Source: Onchidella celtica
Lineage: Eukaryota > Mollusca > Gastropoda > Systellommatophora > Onchidiidae
DNA: 64,000 bases
Reading direction: 5' to 3'
NCBI GenBank assembly: GCA_963931925.1
Contig: OZ007569.1
Coordinates: 42,929,521 to 42,993,520 of the forward strand
Positions within the stretch are counted from its first letter, which is position 1; each line of letters starts with the position of its first letter. Below the pieces are notes generated by a model that saw nothing but the letters and a program-made list of their open reading frames with translations, made no database searches and was not told the origin of the DNA. Shown piece by piece: positions 47,201 through 63,424 of the stretch. The translations under genes and the position numbers were made by a program.

Positions 47201-48055
47201 CATGCTGAATGGCTCTCCTCTGGAGCAAGTGGGAAAATTCTGCTACCTAGGCTCAACCATCAGTGGTAGCACAGACATAACAACTGAAATAAATGCCAGA
47301 ATAGGAAAGGCGGCCACAGCTTTTGGCAAACTCTCAAAAAGGGTGTGGAACAATAGCAAGCTGACCATCAAAACAAAGGTACTCGTGTACCAAACTTGCG
47401 TCCTAAGCACCCTGCTGTATGGCTCAGAGACATGGACCACCTACTCCAAACATGAAAGATCCCTCAACTCCTTCCACCTGCGCTGCCTACGCAAAATTCT
47501 CAAGATCAAGTGGCAAGACAGGATCTCAAATATCGAAGTTCTGAGCCGAGCCAACATTCCATCAACTCAGGCTCTCCTAGGCAAAAAAAGACTGCGGTGG
47601 CTTGGACATCTCCACCGTATGGAAAATGATCGCATCCCCAGACAAATTCTCTACGGGGAACTTGCTACTGGCAACCGACCCAGAGGTAGGCCACATCTGC
47701 GATTCAAAGACACTTGCAAGGTCACGATGAAAGCATTCAACATCGACCCCAATGAATGGGAGAACCTTGCAAATGATCGAAGCAGATGGAGACAAAAATT
47801 GCGCAGTGGCACGCTCGCAATAGACTTCAAGGCAAAAGAAACATACCTGACAAAACGACAGAGGCGGAATGAAAACACTCGCCAAAGTGAACCCAAAAGA
47901 CTGACCTGCAATCACTGCCATCGCACTCTCGGGTCAAACATTGGTAGAATAAGCCACGAGAGAAGCTGTCAGTCAAAGTGAAAGTGAATATTCTAGCTGC
48001 TAAGACCGTCTGTAAAGACGCTAAAGGCCATATACAATAATTCATAATAAAGATG
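44230..48055 (+). mobile_element. Near-complete non-LTR retrotransposon (RTE-like)
   Basis: A 5' region of about 0.6 kb precedes one long intact frame (44850-47981, open from about 44778), and the element ends in a short AT-rich tail near 48055 (AATAATTCATAATAAAG). There is no LTR and no long poly-A. It lies opposite in direction to the ankyrin-SOCS gene, starting about 200 bases above its ATG and probably inside its 5'UTR intron. The 5' boundary is approximate and target duplications could not be fixed by eye. The intact frame suggests recent arrival. Confidence 0.75.
44850..47981 (+). CDS. LINE polyprotein: endonuclease, reverse transcriptase, zinc finger
   Basis: 1043 residues from the ATG. 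The endonuclease fold begins before it (LKLGTWNVRTM spans the ATG), so translation may start upstream at a non-ATG site. The APE-type endonuclease has LQETRL, GDFNA (144-148) and a late TDH. The reverse transcriptase has YKNKGDKGDCNNYRGISLL, CGFRSKRSTIDMIFALRQIQ, FVDLTKAFDTVSRSGL, SGVKQGCVLAPTLF and the catalytic FADD (734-737). A C-terminal segment (GHLHRMENDR, RGRPHLRFKD) leads to a zinc-finger-like C-x2-C-x12-H-x3-C starting at 1020. No stop or frameshift breaks it, so it could be active. RTE-type organisation is likely, but exact clade needs a tree. Confidence 0.9.
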   Translation: MRPGLQQQDLTDIDSIRKSQIIDRELQLLNIDIAALQETRLPDSGSVKEENYTFFWQGLSSEQPRIHGVGFAVKNSLINSIATPIGVSERIMTLRLNTRSGFTNIICVYAPTLTSSDETKDIFYEALQRTLHNIPLTEGLLILGDFNARVGADHSAWPKCIGHFGIGNINENGQRLLELCSVNSLCVTNTYFDLKRCQRTSWRHPRSGHWHQLDLILSRRKSLGCIKITRSLHSADCDTDHALVVSKIKISAKKIYRSKAPSIPKINVTAIRDESNRKSFEKLFAESMDNVTQCDSVDETWNTLSSKIHDCAIKSFGQHKVSNNDWVAQNSEILLPLIEQKKSAFNEYNKNCNQSTKTCLKNAKAKLQLEVRRCANKYWTDLCNSIQEANEKGDMKTAFSQMKVALGPIITKSAPLKSVNGEPITDKNEQLNRWVEHYSLLYSTEKNIPPDFEEHLQKLPIMAELDAEPSLVELSNAIDHLSAGKATGSDNIPAEVLKDLKGPLLPHLYNLLLQCWKEGVIPHDMRDAKIVTLYKNKGDKGDCNNYRGISLLSITGKAFARVILCRLQQLAEKVLPETQCGFRSKRSTIDMIFALRQIQEKCKEQNRPLITCFVDLTKAFDTVSRSGLYAVLKSIGCPPTLLKLIASFHTDMRACVNFEGCTSNSFAVNSGVKQGCVLAPTLFGIYFAALLKNAFGQCSGGVLINTRVDGSIFNVARLKAKSRTEHIMLQELLFADDAAIVAHDETTLQALINSLAKACDKFMLRISVSKTVVLTQGLRNPNPIMLNGSPLEQVGKFCYLGSTISGSTDITTEINARIGKAATAFGKLSKRVWNNSKLTIKTKVLVYQTCVLSTLLYGSETWTTYSKHERSLNSFHLRCLRKILKIKWQDRISNIEVLSRANIPSTQALLGKKRLRWLGHLHRMENDRIPRQILYGELATGNRPRGRPHLRFKDTCKVTMKAFNIDPNEWENLANDRSRWRQKLRSGTLAIDFKAKETYLTKRQRRNENTRQSEPKRLTCNHCHRTLGSNIGRISHERSCQSK

Positions 48056-50487
48056 AGGCAGTTAAGGTTGATTTTGCTTTAATTCAATCTAAGCACTGAT
48101 CGGGATTAGAAAAAAAATGTAACTGAACTGAAAATAGCCGACATCAGGCAAAACATTCTTTCTTTTCAACGGTTTTCGCGAGAGATAAAATGTCCTGGCC
48201 TGAGACACCATATCGCTGTGATCTAAGGCACACTTCTTGTGTTTTGAAATGTAAATAGAATGACATGTCTGAGGCCAAGTGCAATGATTCCGTGTTGCCA
48301 GTCATGCACGTTCCGCTTCGCTAGCGAGTCATTCACTGTGTCCTGCTGCCGTAAACGTAACAAACGATAAACCACCAGCTACGTATACGACGTACATGTA
48401 TGACTTAAAGTGAATCCTGGCAGTTGATCTCATTCACTTTGATCAGATATCTCATACTAAAACAGGCGAATTGATCGCACGAATAACACCAACTACACAG
48501 CAGTTCTCCCAATGGCTTCAGCCCCGCATTATATTTTTTTTTATAGCGTTGCAGGTACCGATAGCCTCTTTGGGTCAGTTTCTGCCTCACATACATAATT
48601 AGATTTATGGATAAAGAGGAGCCGAGGTCAAAACTGTAGACTTACCCTGACAGAAACAGTTCACATTTTTACTGGATGGTATCACTGAGTTGGTAAGCTG
48701 CCCCTGCTTCAGGTGTGTTGATATTACACATAATATAGGTGAAATGATTGCATTGGTTTTCATTCTACACGCTCTGGAGTTCGGGCATTCCCGATAAGAG
48801 GTCGATAGCAGGCCGTGTCGTTGGCAGATAAATAGCGGGTTCCATACGATTCCTGTTTTCATGTCTGTATTGTCTTTGCGTATTGAAACATGTCTGATGA
48901 TGGTGCAATGGCTGAGAATTCAATTGGACTAGCGTAGGAAATGCGAAATGCTGGTATTTCATAATGATCAAGCAGATGACATAACGAGACCTTAGTTCTT
49001 GTTTGTTCCAACCCCACTATTGGCACAACTGAGAAACTCGACGCTAAATGTTTGCGGCTTTAGTACTATGACAAGGTGTCAGAATAAATCGGAACTGTGA
49101 AACAGCTTGATTAGTGCCACAACGCATTTTAAACTAGTGTCAACGTGTGCATTAAGTTAAACGTCTTCTATATACTAGGAGATCTCAAGTTTTTTTTTTC
49201 TTCAGAAAATGGAGATAGAACAAACAACAACTTAGGTTGCGATAACATAATTATGTCATGAATCTTCTGTAAAGTTGGGTAAGGAACTATTGGAGTCTGT
49301 GCTTCGAGACAACGGTTCAGGAGCGGCGAAAGAACACGTATTACATAATAAAAACATGCCAGGAAAACCAGCGAATTATCAGCGCAAAAGGGGAAAGAAT
49401 CCCACTCCAACAGAACCCACGAGAATAAAAGGATAGCATGTTTTCATAGAATGAAAACATTTTACCAACGACCAAACCCAAGAAGTCAGCTCTCCCACTT
49501 ACACTGAAACGGAAGATAACATTCGAATAATACAAGCAAAAATTAGGAAGCGTTTTCAAGTTATTGCTTCTACATAGACAGCTTTACTAATTTTAAGGTG
49601 TTGTTAATCTAGGAATATGGGTGAGGAAATTATAATTATGTATAAGAGCAATGATTTCAAGAAGTTCGACAAATTCACAAAAGACAGTTTTGTTGACTCA
49701 GTGAGTTTATTATCCAAAATTACGCCAAATGTCCAGTATTTTTTCAACCAATAGTCAGAATGTGAACTTTTCTATCACGTCTGCAATGTCTGCATGTGGA
49801 GAAACTGATAATATGGAAGGAAAACTGAACAGAACAAACATTTTATAGAATTTGAAGATCATTAATTTTATTCTTGAATAAGTTAAAGTGTCGACCAACA
49901 AAGTAGTATGGAGCGGTCTTAATATGAGTGCACTGTACTGAGACTGGGGCAACCCCGCCCTTTGTACATAGTAAACAAATCGCCCAGCAGGGTAGTAACC
50001 AAGATCCCGTTTCTAAAGGCCGCTTTGTGATAACCTCTCCATTGGAACCGGCAAAGCAACTCGGTGACCCCGCAACTGAACTGTCAAGTGAGAGGCAAAG
50101 CGTTGTGACAGACTGTGGGAGGTCGTTACAACAGATCAATACACCAGTGCGATGGTGATCGGGTCTTGTAGGATTCGACCCGCTTTCAAAAGGCTGCCAT
50201 TTTCCTGAGAAATAATGCACGGTCCATAGTCACACGAAGTTTTAATGAGCTGCTGAAGCAGGTTTAAAACTGCGTTACTCATGCTGATGAGTTTCATCAT
50301 AATTATGTTCACTTATTGACCATACAATGCAGGTCAGAGGTTGAAAAGTTAGTGCTGCGTCAAGGGACACAAATGTGAAACAAAATAATAACAGTGATAT
50401 CTGCTGACCGAGTGATATCGTCATCCTCAAGCCTTGTATGTTTTGTATAGCATGAAAGTGCGTAAAGTATTTTTAAGTACCGGTAAA
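48056..50487. other. No gene seen
   Basis: Mixed-composition DNA with short chance frames. A minus-strand frame around 49850-50215 covers a moderately GC-rich block with a weak B-box-like GGGTCGAATCC near 50170. That may be an old SINE, but it could not be supported. Confidence 0.4.
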
Positions 50488-50489
50488 TA

Positions 50490-50545
<56 letters not shown>

Positions 50546-50561
50546 AGGGAGGGAGAGAGTG
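50488..50561 (+). repeat. (GA)n microsatellite
   Basis: About 35 GA dinucleotides with GGGA interruptions. Confidence 0.95.
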
Positions 50562-50979
50562 TGAGAAACAGAGAAAGTTGTTCATTTTCTTTGTAAAGAG
50601 CCTTGGGTCCACTTTACATTACTATTATTATCATTAGCCTTATCACCATTATGAATCCAGGCAGTAACATAAACCTTCTTTAGCAAAGCATGCACTGAAA
50701 TTCTACATCAAATTAAATGTATGGAATTTTTCCCTCCTAGAAATGGGAAGCTGCTAAATTTTCATCACTGTATTAAGAATAAAATTCACATGTTTGATCT
50801 GTTAACTGTGGATGTGTCGGGTTTTGTACCCATAACATAGCGATTCATACCGCTACTGTCATTATGTTCAGTTTGATGGGTTTTTTTTGTAGTTTTTTTT
50901 TGTTAATTTTTCCTGAAATTTGAATTACACTACTTTTAATTCTTATTACCGATATTAATTTGTTAAATAATAAAATACG

Positions 50980-51215
50980 CTAGATGAGGTACACGGTGTT
51001 GCCCGGGATGAACTTGCTTCCTCCTCCTCCTTCCCTCCCACGCTCTCTCGCATGTCTCTGTACCCTACTCTCCTCCCCTCCCCGCACTGACCTCTCCCTC
51101 TATCTCTTCATTTTTCTGTTCCTTCCCCTCTGTTTTTCCTTTCCCCTCTCTCTCTCCCTCTTTTCTTTTCTCTCTCCCCCACTCAACCCCCCCCCCCCCC
51201 GCATTTCTTTTTTTT
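50980..51215 (+). repeat. Dispersed-repeat head followed by CT/poly-C tract
   Basis: CTAGATGAGGTACACGGTG then TTGCCCGGGATGAAC is a variant of the structured head of the 37-kb repeat family. It runs into pyrimidine-rich DNA (CT, TCCCTC and a poly-C run at 51188-51200) and shows no later landmarks of that family, so it is a different subfamily or a truncated copy. Confidence 0.4.
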
Positions 51216-51560
51216 TATTTCAATGATTATTTCTATTTAACCAGATCATACTATTGGGTCATTAACATGCAGCTTTATTGTTGTCGCTGTCATCGTTATC
51301 CTGCAATGAAATATGTTCATCGCACCATTTCATTGTTGTCGTTGCTACGAAACCTTTTTTATTGTGTCATTAATACCTACCTGAATTGTAGACATCCTCG
51401 TTATGCAATGTCTGCTATAGAGATTGCTATGGACAGGATCCGTAGATTGATTACATCGAGGGTGGCACGGTAAACTAGCGTAACCCAGCTTTTGTTTTCA
51501 AAATTTCAGATATTAAGTCTTGCTTGTCGCCCTTGACCGCCCCCAAGATTGTGGTTATAA

Positions 51561-51900
51561 CCAGAGAGTATAGATCAGATGTATAGAGAGATCTCACTTC
51601 CGCCAAATCGCGAAACTAGGTCGCTGCGGTAAACAAGAAATTGAAGAATTGAAAGAGACCGCCTTCACCAAAGATAGTGTGCATATTTGTTTACTGTGGT
51701 TTGTTTATATTTTTTCGGCTGATAGGAACTATTTAGAGCCATTTGTAAGTTCTTACCCCTCGTGGAAATGCACAAGCGGGTATAGTTTACCGCAGCGACC
51801 TACTTTCCGCTCCATGCTAACAATGGTTTCGCGGCACCTCTCGTGTCTGGCAGTGCAAATCGAACAATAGTGAAACCTATCTATACATCTATACTCTCTG
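51561..51900. repeat. MITE-like inverted-repeat element, 340 bp
   Basis: The ends are inverted: CCAGAGAGTATAGAT.. on the left and, read on the other strand, CAGAGAGTATAGATGTATAG on the right. Both sides are flanked by TTATAA (51555-51560 and 51901-51906), a candidate 6-base target duplication. A second inverted pair inside is GGTCGCTGCGGTAAAC / GTTTACCGCAGCGACC. Non-coding. Confidence 0.65.
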
Positions 51901-51906
51901 TTATAA

Positions 51907-53270
51907 TTAAGAGTTAAGTGACGTTTTGTTGTTGTGGGCTGTTTTTTTTTTTTTTTTAACAGCATAAGTATTAGACCTAGGCTAAATCTGGTAAAGAAAG
52001 CTATTCAGTTTTTTACTTCTCCTGAAAACAATTGTTAAAACCAAGATCTTCCATTTTGCGATTTCATTTCACACCTCAGGCTGTCAAAACTGACGATAAA
52101 ATATTTAAGGAGCGTTGACGGCAATGTTATAACCCCAGGTAGTCGTTACACACCGCCTAAATCACCCAGGAACTGGATATTGGTCGGTGTCTGCCTTTAC
52201 CTGGGAGATCCCCATCGATTCCCTTATCAACCCCATTCGTTTCCAGAAGGCGAAGTCGACTTTGTTATAATATACCAGACCGTTAGGCCTAAATATTACA
52301 AAAGTACAAAAGGGAAATTACAGTGTGTTTAGAAGATCTCTATAATCTGCTGTCTTGCTTCATGTCCATTTTGCATTTCTTTCTGGGAGGGTGGGGGGGG
52401 GGGGAACTGCAGCAAACTGAATGTTCATCAGATGCAGTGTTGTTTTTTTCATCCCAGGTCCATTAGTGGGCAACGCACACCTTTCTTGGGAGAAACGTTT
52501 TGAGGAGTTTGAGTCAGGAGAAAGCGATTCGACATGATTACGGCCATATTGTTCTAGAATGACAGGACAGAAGAACCAGAAGTACCCACCAATCATCTGC
52601 CCTTGGGAGAGAAAAATGCACCCGACGGAAAGTTCTTGAACGAGAAAATGTTTGGAAAACTCTTCTCGTATAAAACAAAACCCGACACTACAAAAAAAAT
52701 GAAACACCACTGCCCACCAGGGATGATCTTTGGTTAAACATTAAATCACTAACAATTCTTTGCTTAGGCTAAGCCTTATTCAGTATAGCACCTCACCTTA
52801 TATATATTCATTGTGTCTATCCAACACGTGCATGTTTGTGTTTACATCGCTGTGTCAGCAGAACACCTTTGCTGTTAAATGACCGCTATGTTTTGTATAG
52901 ATTCTTGACGAAAACATTTTTACTTCAAACTCTATGGATTTCAAGAAAACCATCATGTTAAAGCAAACTGAAATCGGAGGCCATGTTAAATGTAACCATG
53001 ATTGATCCAAGCAAGGCCGAAATATAAAGGAAATTGTAAAACCATTGTATATATTATTGTTGAACGAAATTACGGGTTGTTAATGACACGCTAATGTGCA
53101 GCATGTACCAGAAACAGTAAAACCATGTCACACGAATTTCATTTACGTGACCTTACTACAAAGATAATTATATTTATAATCTGGGTAAACTGGAATGCAA
53201 AACAAAATTCATATGAATATCCTTTAAAAACATTTAGATGTACAGATGATAATAAAGATGCAGTTAATGA
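51907..53270. other. No gene seen
   Basis: No supported exon. A poly-G run sits at 52393-52404 (on this strand) within a chance minus-strand frame. Confidence 0.4.
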
Positions 53271-53277
53271 AGAGGGT

Positions 53278-53640
53278 TTAGTATTGATTTAAGTTTTCAT
53301 AGAATTTCATAGAATGCTTTACGTTCAGACTGACTAATGACAGGACTCCTGCCAGTACAGAGATCCAATAAGTCACTGTAGGTGTTAATGGAGACTTTGG
53401 GAGGAAGTTCATAATAATATATGGTGTTTGAGGTTCCAGGGTGTTCTTTCGGTAAGGTGTCAAAGTGATGGAATCGTAAGAATCATTCACGTGTGATGTT
53501 TTAAAGAAACCATTCTCTGGGTGCTCCTTTTCAATGTTGATCTGCATTAACTCTGTCCAAGTGACACTTTGCCCTCCTTGTGATCTTCGCATGTGTACAG
53601 AGCATTCCCATTGTGGAAGCCGGAATAGTAACTTTCCCAA
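53278..53640 (-). CDS. Possible 3' exon of an unidentified membrane protein
   Basis: A 120-codon open frame on the minus strand with non-repetitive composition. Visible: WECSVHMRRSQGGQSVTW, one N-x-S site (NDS) and a hydrophobic stretch TYWISVLAGVLSLVSLNV near residues 89-106 that could span a membrane. It ends with a stop at 53278. No true ATG starts it and no good acceptor fixes its beginning. I do not recognise the family. It may be chance. Confidence 0.2.
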   Translation of the reverse strand: MGKLLFRLPQWECSVHMRRSQGGQSVTWTELMQINIEKEHPENGFFKTSHVNDSYDSITLTPYRKNTLEPQTPYIIMNFLPKSPLTPTVTYWISVLAGVLSLVSLNVKHSMKFYENLNQY

Positions 53641-55285
53641 TCTTGCATGTAGGCGGTGATTATGAAACCACCATTGAAGGGCAATTAAACAGTCCCTTAT
53701 GTCTCAGTCTCACTGGACTATAGTTGACTGTCTTGGGTTGATTATGAAACCACCATTGAGGCGGAGCAACTGTTTTGCCCGTATGTCATGCAGCCGAGTG
53801 GTCGTGGATGGCTGTTTACCTTTTAGTCATAGCACATAATTTGGTTTAAAAAATTGGCAAACTCGTCCATGTGGAATAATGTCACCAAACTATAGACCAC
53901 GATAAACTGAAAAAGTCATTCCCCCTCAGTTTGACCTTTGTGCCCCTACACCACAGCGAAGTTGTGCCTTTGCCTTTCGTTCTACAGGTGTTGTACTTTT
54001 TCGCCTCTTAAGTCATATAATCGACGATTTATCAAAAGTAAATAAACAGCAACGCGCTCCTGTTTCTGACCATCGTCCCATGTTCTGTAGGTTCTCTGCT
54101 TTGGCGGATTAAAAGTAAGTTGAGCAATGCCCGTAAAGCGCATAGAGATTAGACGGGGTGAAGCGCTATATGAATATTTCGAGGGGTGCCTACACAAAGA
54201 CCGTATCGCCAGTTTTGACAATTTTACAGGTGAGCAATCTGAAAGTTTGGCATGAAGTATCAAATGTCTGTCACGACCTTTAAATCCTCATCAACAATTA
54301 GGTCAATTATTTTGATAATGGAATTTTCATTACGTCAAAATGTAGTACTTACCAAGGCGAAACAGAGCATGCAAAAACAAAAAAATAGGAAATTTTGAGT
54401 TGCGGTGTTTGCGCAGGCACCTCTCGATTTATTATCAACATTATTGTTTTCCTTGCTCTGATTGAAGTATTTGATTCTGTACCCCATCTGACTACCTGTA
54501 GTTTCTTCGAGGGGAACACTGATGTAAAACCGAAGACAAAATCTATTTCCGGAAAAACCAAAGCTCACGCATAGGAAAATGACTTTTGAACCATAGAGTG
54601 GACGTTTTTTTCTTGTTCGCTGTTGCGCCATTCTTTCCGTCCCAAACAGAACAGGTCAGGTATCATCCCAGTCTCAGCTCCATTACTCCCGGGGGGAAAG
54701 TTAGTGAAGACAAAGAAGTAGCATTCAAAAAGACAAGTTTCCCAAAGAATGTCGGATTGCTTTGTCATCATTGATCATGTTTACAGGATAAGATCCGCAC
54801 AGGCAGGTCAAATTCTAGAACAGATAAGCCGAGTGCTGCGTGGTAAACTGTCATTACTTGATTTTAACACTTTTTTTTTTCAGGAGAAGCAATAAAAAAA
54901 AAATGGGGCAGCTCTCTTTATCAGATTTAATAATTCGATATTTTTAACAAAAAGAAAAAAAACAAAACAAAAAACAAAAGCAAAAAACGTTATTTAACGC
55001 TTAGTTTTCAGAATGTAACACCCAACTTAATAAGGCAATCTGTGGGCCGTCAGTGCCTACAAGAATGCCAAATACCTCACATTTTTTAACAAGGGCGAGC
55101 TACGACGGATTACCGTGCGGCCCTCGAAATGAGAACTTTCAAGACAACAAAGAACATCGTTTTCAAACAAAACATCGTGAAAACAAAAGGCGGATATCTA
55201 GCCCAAATCACAGCCTTGAAGACACTCCTGTTCTCTTTCTTCACAGAAGGATGTCCGGCTTTTAGTTTCATACTGAGGCCCGACT
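53641..55285. other. No gene seen; SINE-like words
   Basis: A 20-base word GATTATGAAACCACCATTGA occurs at about 53657 and 53738. GTAAAGCGCATAGAG and GCGCTATATGAAT at 54131-54175 match the SINE-type end at 21967. The remainder is AT-rich with no supported exon. Confidence 0.4.
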
Positions 55286-55287
55286 AA

Positions 55288-55483
55288 GGGTAGCCACACA
55301 AAGGCCACCGAATTCGGTCACCGAGCCACTAGGCGCTTTAGGTGAGAAGAATTGCACTATATAAACGGACCGAATCTAGGTGGGCTCTATGTGCAGTTGT
55401 TGAAATTATATAGTGCAATTCTTCTCACCTATCAGCGCCTAGTGGCTCGGTGACCGAATTCGGTGGCCTTTGTGTGGCTATCC
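55288..55483. repeat. Foldback (MITE-like) element, 196 bp, TAA target site
   Basis: Nearly perfect arms of about 75 bases: GTAGCCACACAAAGGCCACC.. inward to GAATTGCACTATATA on the left, with the complement on the right. Ends read GGGTAGCC and GGATAGCC. Both are flanked by TAA (55285-55287 and 55484-55486), a candidate 3-base duplication as made by PIF/Harbinger-type elements (TWA). The loop is about 40 bases. Non-coding. Confidence 0.75.
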
Positions 55484-55489
55484 TAAAGC

Positions 55490-57430
55490 ACTATTTTTGG
55501 CTAGGTCATCCTCTGTTGATACAACTTCCCCAGGGGCGTACGTCTACTCAACTCATGACATCTGATAGCTAGATTTTTTTTAAAGGGGGAGGGGGGGGGT
55601 ATATGACAAACTGTAAGACTACCGGCCGCTATCAATTCTAGAAAATAAAAAGAAAATTTGGTAAAAGAACATTGCAATAAAAATATCCACGACAGGTACA
55701 TAAAATGCTATCAATCAGCGAACTATTGCCCTTTTTTTGTCACCTAGACATTTCTCGCTGTAAGATATAGGCAAACAAACTGTCTGCTTCCAACTGGCAC
55801 TGAAACTATTTAGCATAAATTTCACATGTCTGAGATTTTCTTAAATAGTGTGGGCTGGGTCTCAAATTGTAAATTTTACTTTCTTTTTTCTCTGTACATT
55901 TCTAATCCCTACAGTGCCTACTCTCATTTTGGCGGGTGGGTGATGGGTCCTTCCGGTGGCATCTCCTTCTGTCCCATAATTCTGCTGTATTCAGTTTATT
56001 GCCTTGCCTCTTCCGCGCACTTTCTCCAAACTCACGCCAAAGCTCTCATTTGGAAATGGCTTTGAGGACGTTTTTGGTGTATCCGATTACCAGGGAAAAG
56101 CGATCCGACGTCTGGTATAAACTATGGCATCATTGTCCATTTCCTGGTGTGAAAGTCGAAACTGCTTTAAAAGTTTGGATTCGTTATCTACTATGAATAG
56201 CCACACGTCATTTTTTTTTTTATATACATGTTATTTTTACAAAGTTTGGAAAATGCTGACATTCTCCTTAAAACAGTAGTAACTAGTTTTGACTACTTTT
56301 CAGGAGAAGCAAAAAACTTTATTTTAACACAATAGTTCTACGTACCATGACTTTTTGAAAGTTTGCCATTCGATTACTTTTCGTCTTAGGAGTCTGGAAC
56401 CAATGTCATTCTGTACGGCTTTGAATGTGCTTGAACATAATTATAAAAATCGAATTCTCGAATTTTTTAGTCCTATAGTCCTAGGGAGTGCTGACGAATG
56501 TAAAGCAACGGCATAGAATCAGTAATGTGTCATAGACGCCCAAGTTGAAGAAAATGTAATGTAATAATATAACTTGTAGTGTGTATAGCGCTCAAGTCCA
56601 CAACAACAACAACAACAACAAAAGATGTGCTCTACGGCTCTGAACTAAATTAGAAACAGGATTAATTCAAGATCAACTCATTATGCTTTCACTCCCACAC
56701 ATTAACAAACTTAATCTACTCTCATCCTCAAACCTCTGAGACCAAAAGGGACATCCTGCAGTTTCAAACAAAACAGTCCTGAACAAATAATTTTGAGTCT
56801 ATTTTTAAATGTCGTGATGTTCTCACTTTTCTTTGTGTCAAGTCTGATGTTGTTCCACAATTTAGGCCCACCTATACAATACGCCTTTACACTAAGCCAC
56901 TAAAATCCAACAATATGAAGGTTAGAGCTCAAAGATAGAGTTCAAAACTTGGCATTTGAGATTGTTATCTCTGCTATCGTTGTTTTATCAACATACTGGT
57001 AATTTTTTTTTGTCTTTGGGCGACTGCGACGTTTTACCGACCCACTGCTGTCACCTCACATATTAACCTTCTGCAGAATCATTTATTATGTCTGTACGCT
57101 ATACAATATTGTTTGTTGTGGGTGAAACAATAATGTTCTGGAATTCTTTTATTACTGACAAACTTTTAATCCCTTTGCGTCCCCCACAAAGCGATGTGGG
57201 AGAAAGACAAAAATTACACAAGACATATATAATGTAACAAAATAGGAAAAAGTAAAATAATAATATATTTAGATCTCTTTTATGTTTTTTAAAATGGAAT
57301 CATAAACACAGGCTTTAATATAATAAATTTATGTGGGCTTTTCACTGCCAGAATTTGAGAATCTTCGAGCTGAATTATGACATGGCAAAACTGCCTACCG
57401 GATGGGCCCCTTTAAAAAAAAAAGAATTGT
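55490..57430. other. Upstream flank of the amylase gene; no gene seen
   Basis: AT-rich, with (CAA)n at 56602-56622 next to a GTGTATAGCGCTCAAG word. No supported exon. Enhancer elements for the amylase gene could lie here but none can be named. Confidence 0.4.
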
Positions 57431-57436
57431 GTGCAC

Positions 57437-57444
57437 TATAAAAA
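57437..57444 (+). promoter_or_regulatory. TATA box of the amylase gene
   Basis: TATAAAAA begins 42 bases before the amylase ATG. Transcription would start about 25-30 bases downstream of it, leaving a 5'UTR of only about 10-17 bases. Confidence 0.65.
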
Positions 57445-57478
57445 CGTGGTCAATTTCTCTAACCTTCGCATAAACACC

Positions 57479-62915
<5,437 letters not shown>

Positions 62916-63126
62916 GTAGATCAGTACAGTAAGGTTCATCTGGATCATCAGGTAGATTCAGATAGTAAATCTGGATAGTTAGATAGATCCGGACAGTAAA
63001 CCTGGATAATTTGGTAGATCCGGGTACTAGGATTGTAAGTCTGGATAGTTAGGTAGATCCGGATAGTATATATCTGGATAGTTAGATAGATCAAGATAGT
63101 AAATCTGGATAATTAGGTGGATCTTA

Positions 63127-63424
63127 AAGACCCTTTTCATTTCCCGTCCTGCATATCACGTGATTTACAAACAAAATGGCGGTGTGCCCCACTTGTAGGG
63201 CGGAAGTGGTGGACAACGGTCGAACGATGCCATCCTCTTGTTGGGCACCCAGCTGTACAAACCCGTTACGTGCTGCTTCTGGCATAAAAATGCATCTTTG
63301 CTTAGACTGTGCCTATATTCAGATGCGATCACTAAGGCAAGTGCAGGTTTTTGCCCTACACGGTGCTTTTCGAAGCCGTGCGGCTCCCCGCAAACAACCG
63401 TAACGCGGAAGTGAAAAGGGCCCA
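63127..63424. mobile_element. Small TIR element carrying a Cys-rich frame
   Basis: A 298-bp block unlike the surrounding minisatellite. The ends are imperfect inverted repeats (CCCTTTTCATTTCC and, on the other strand, CCCTTTTCACTTCC). Both sides are flanked by TTA (63124-63126 and 63425-63427). The composition is GC-richer than its surroundings. It contains a 75-codon plus-strand frame at 63176-63403. Confidence 0.6.
63176..63403 (+). CDS. 75-residue Cys-rich frame in the TIR element (THAP-like start?)
   Basis: The frame starts at an ATG and holds CPTC, then MPSSCWAPSCTNPLRAASGI, then CLDC. The middle block resembles the beginning of a THAP zinc finger (M-P-x-x-C-x4-C-x-N..G-I), a domain found in P-type and Kolobok-type transposases. 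The later Cys-His pair and the conserved Pro and Trp of a full THAP domain are not visible. It is probably a transposase scrap and not an expressed gene. Confidence 0.3.
   Translation: MAVCPTCRAEVVDNGRTMPSSCWAPSCTNPLRAASGIKMHLCLDCAYIQMRSLRQVQVFALHGAFRSRAAPRKQP

Noticed and set aside
49843-50220. 125-residue minus-strand frame, Cys-rich, with a B-box-like GGGTCGAATCC
   Set aside because: Neither a recognisable protein nor a complete Pol III promoter is visible; left as possible old SINE.
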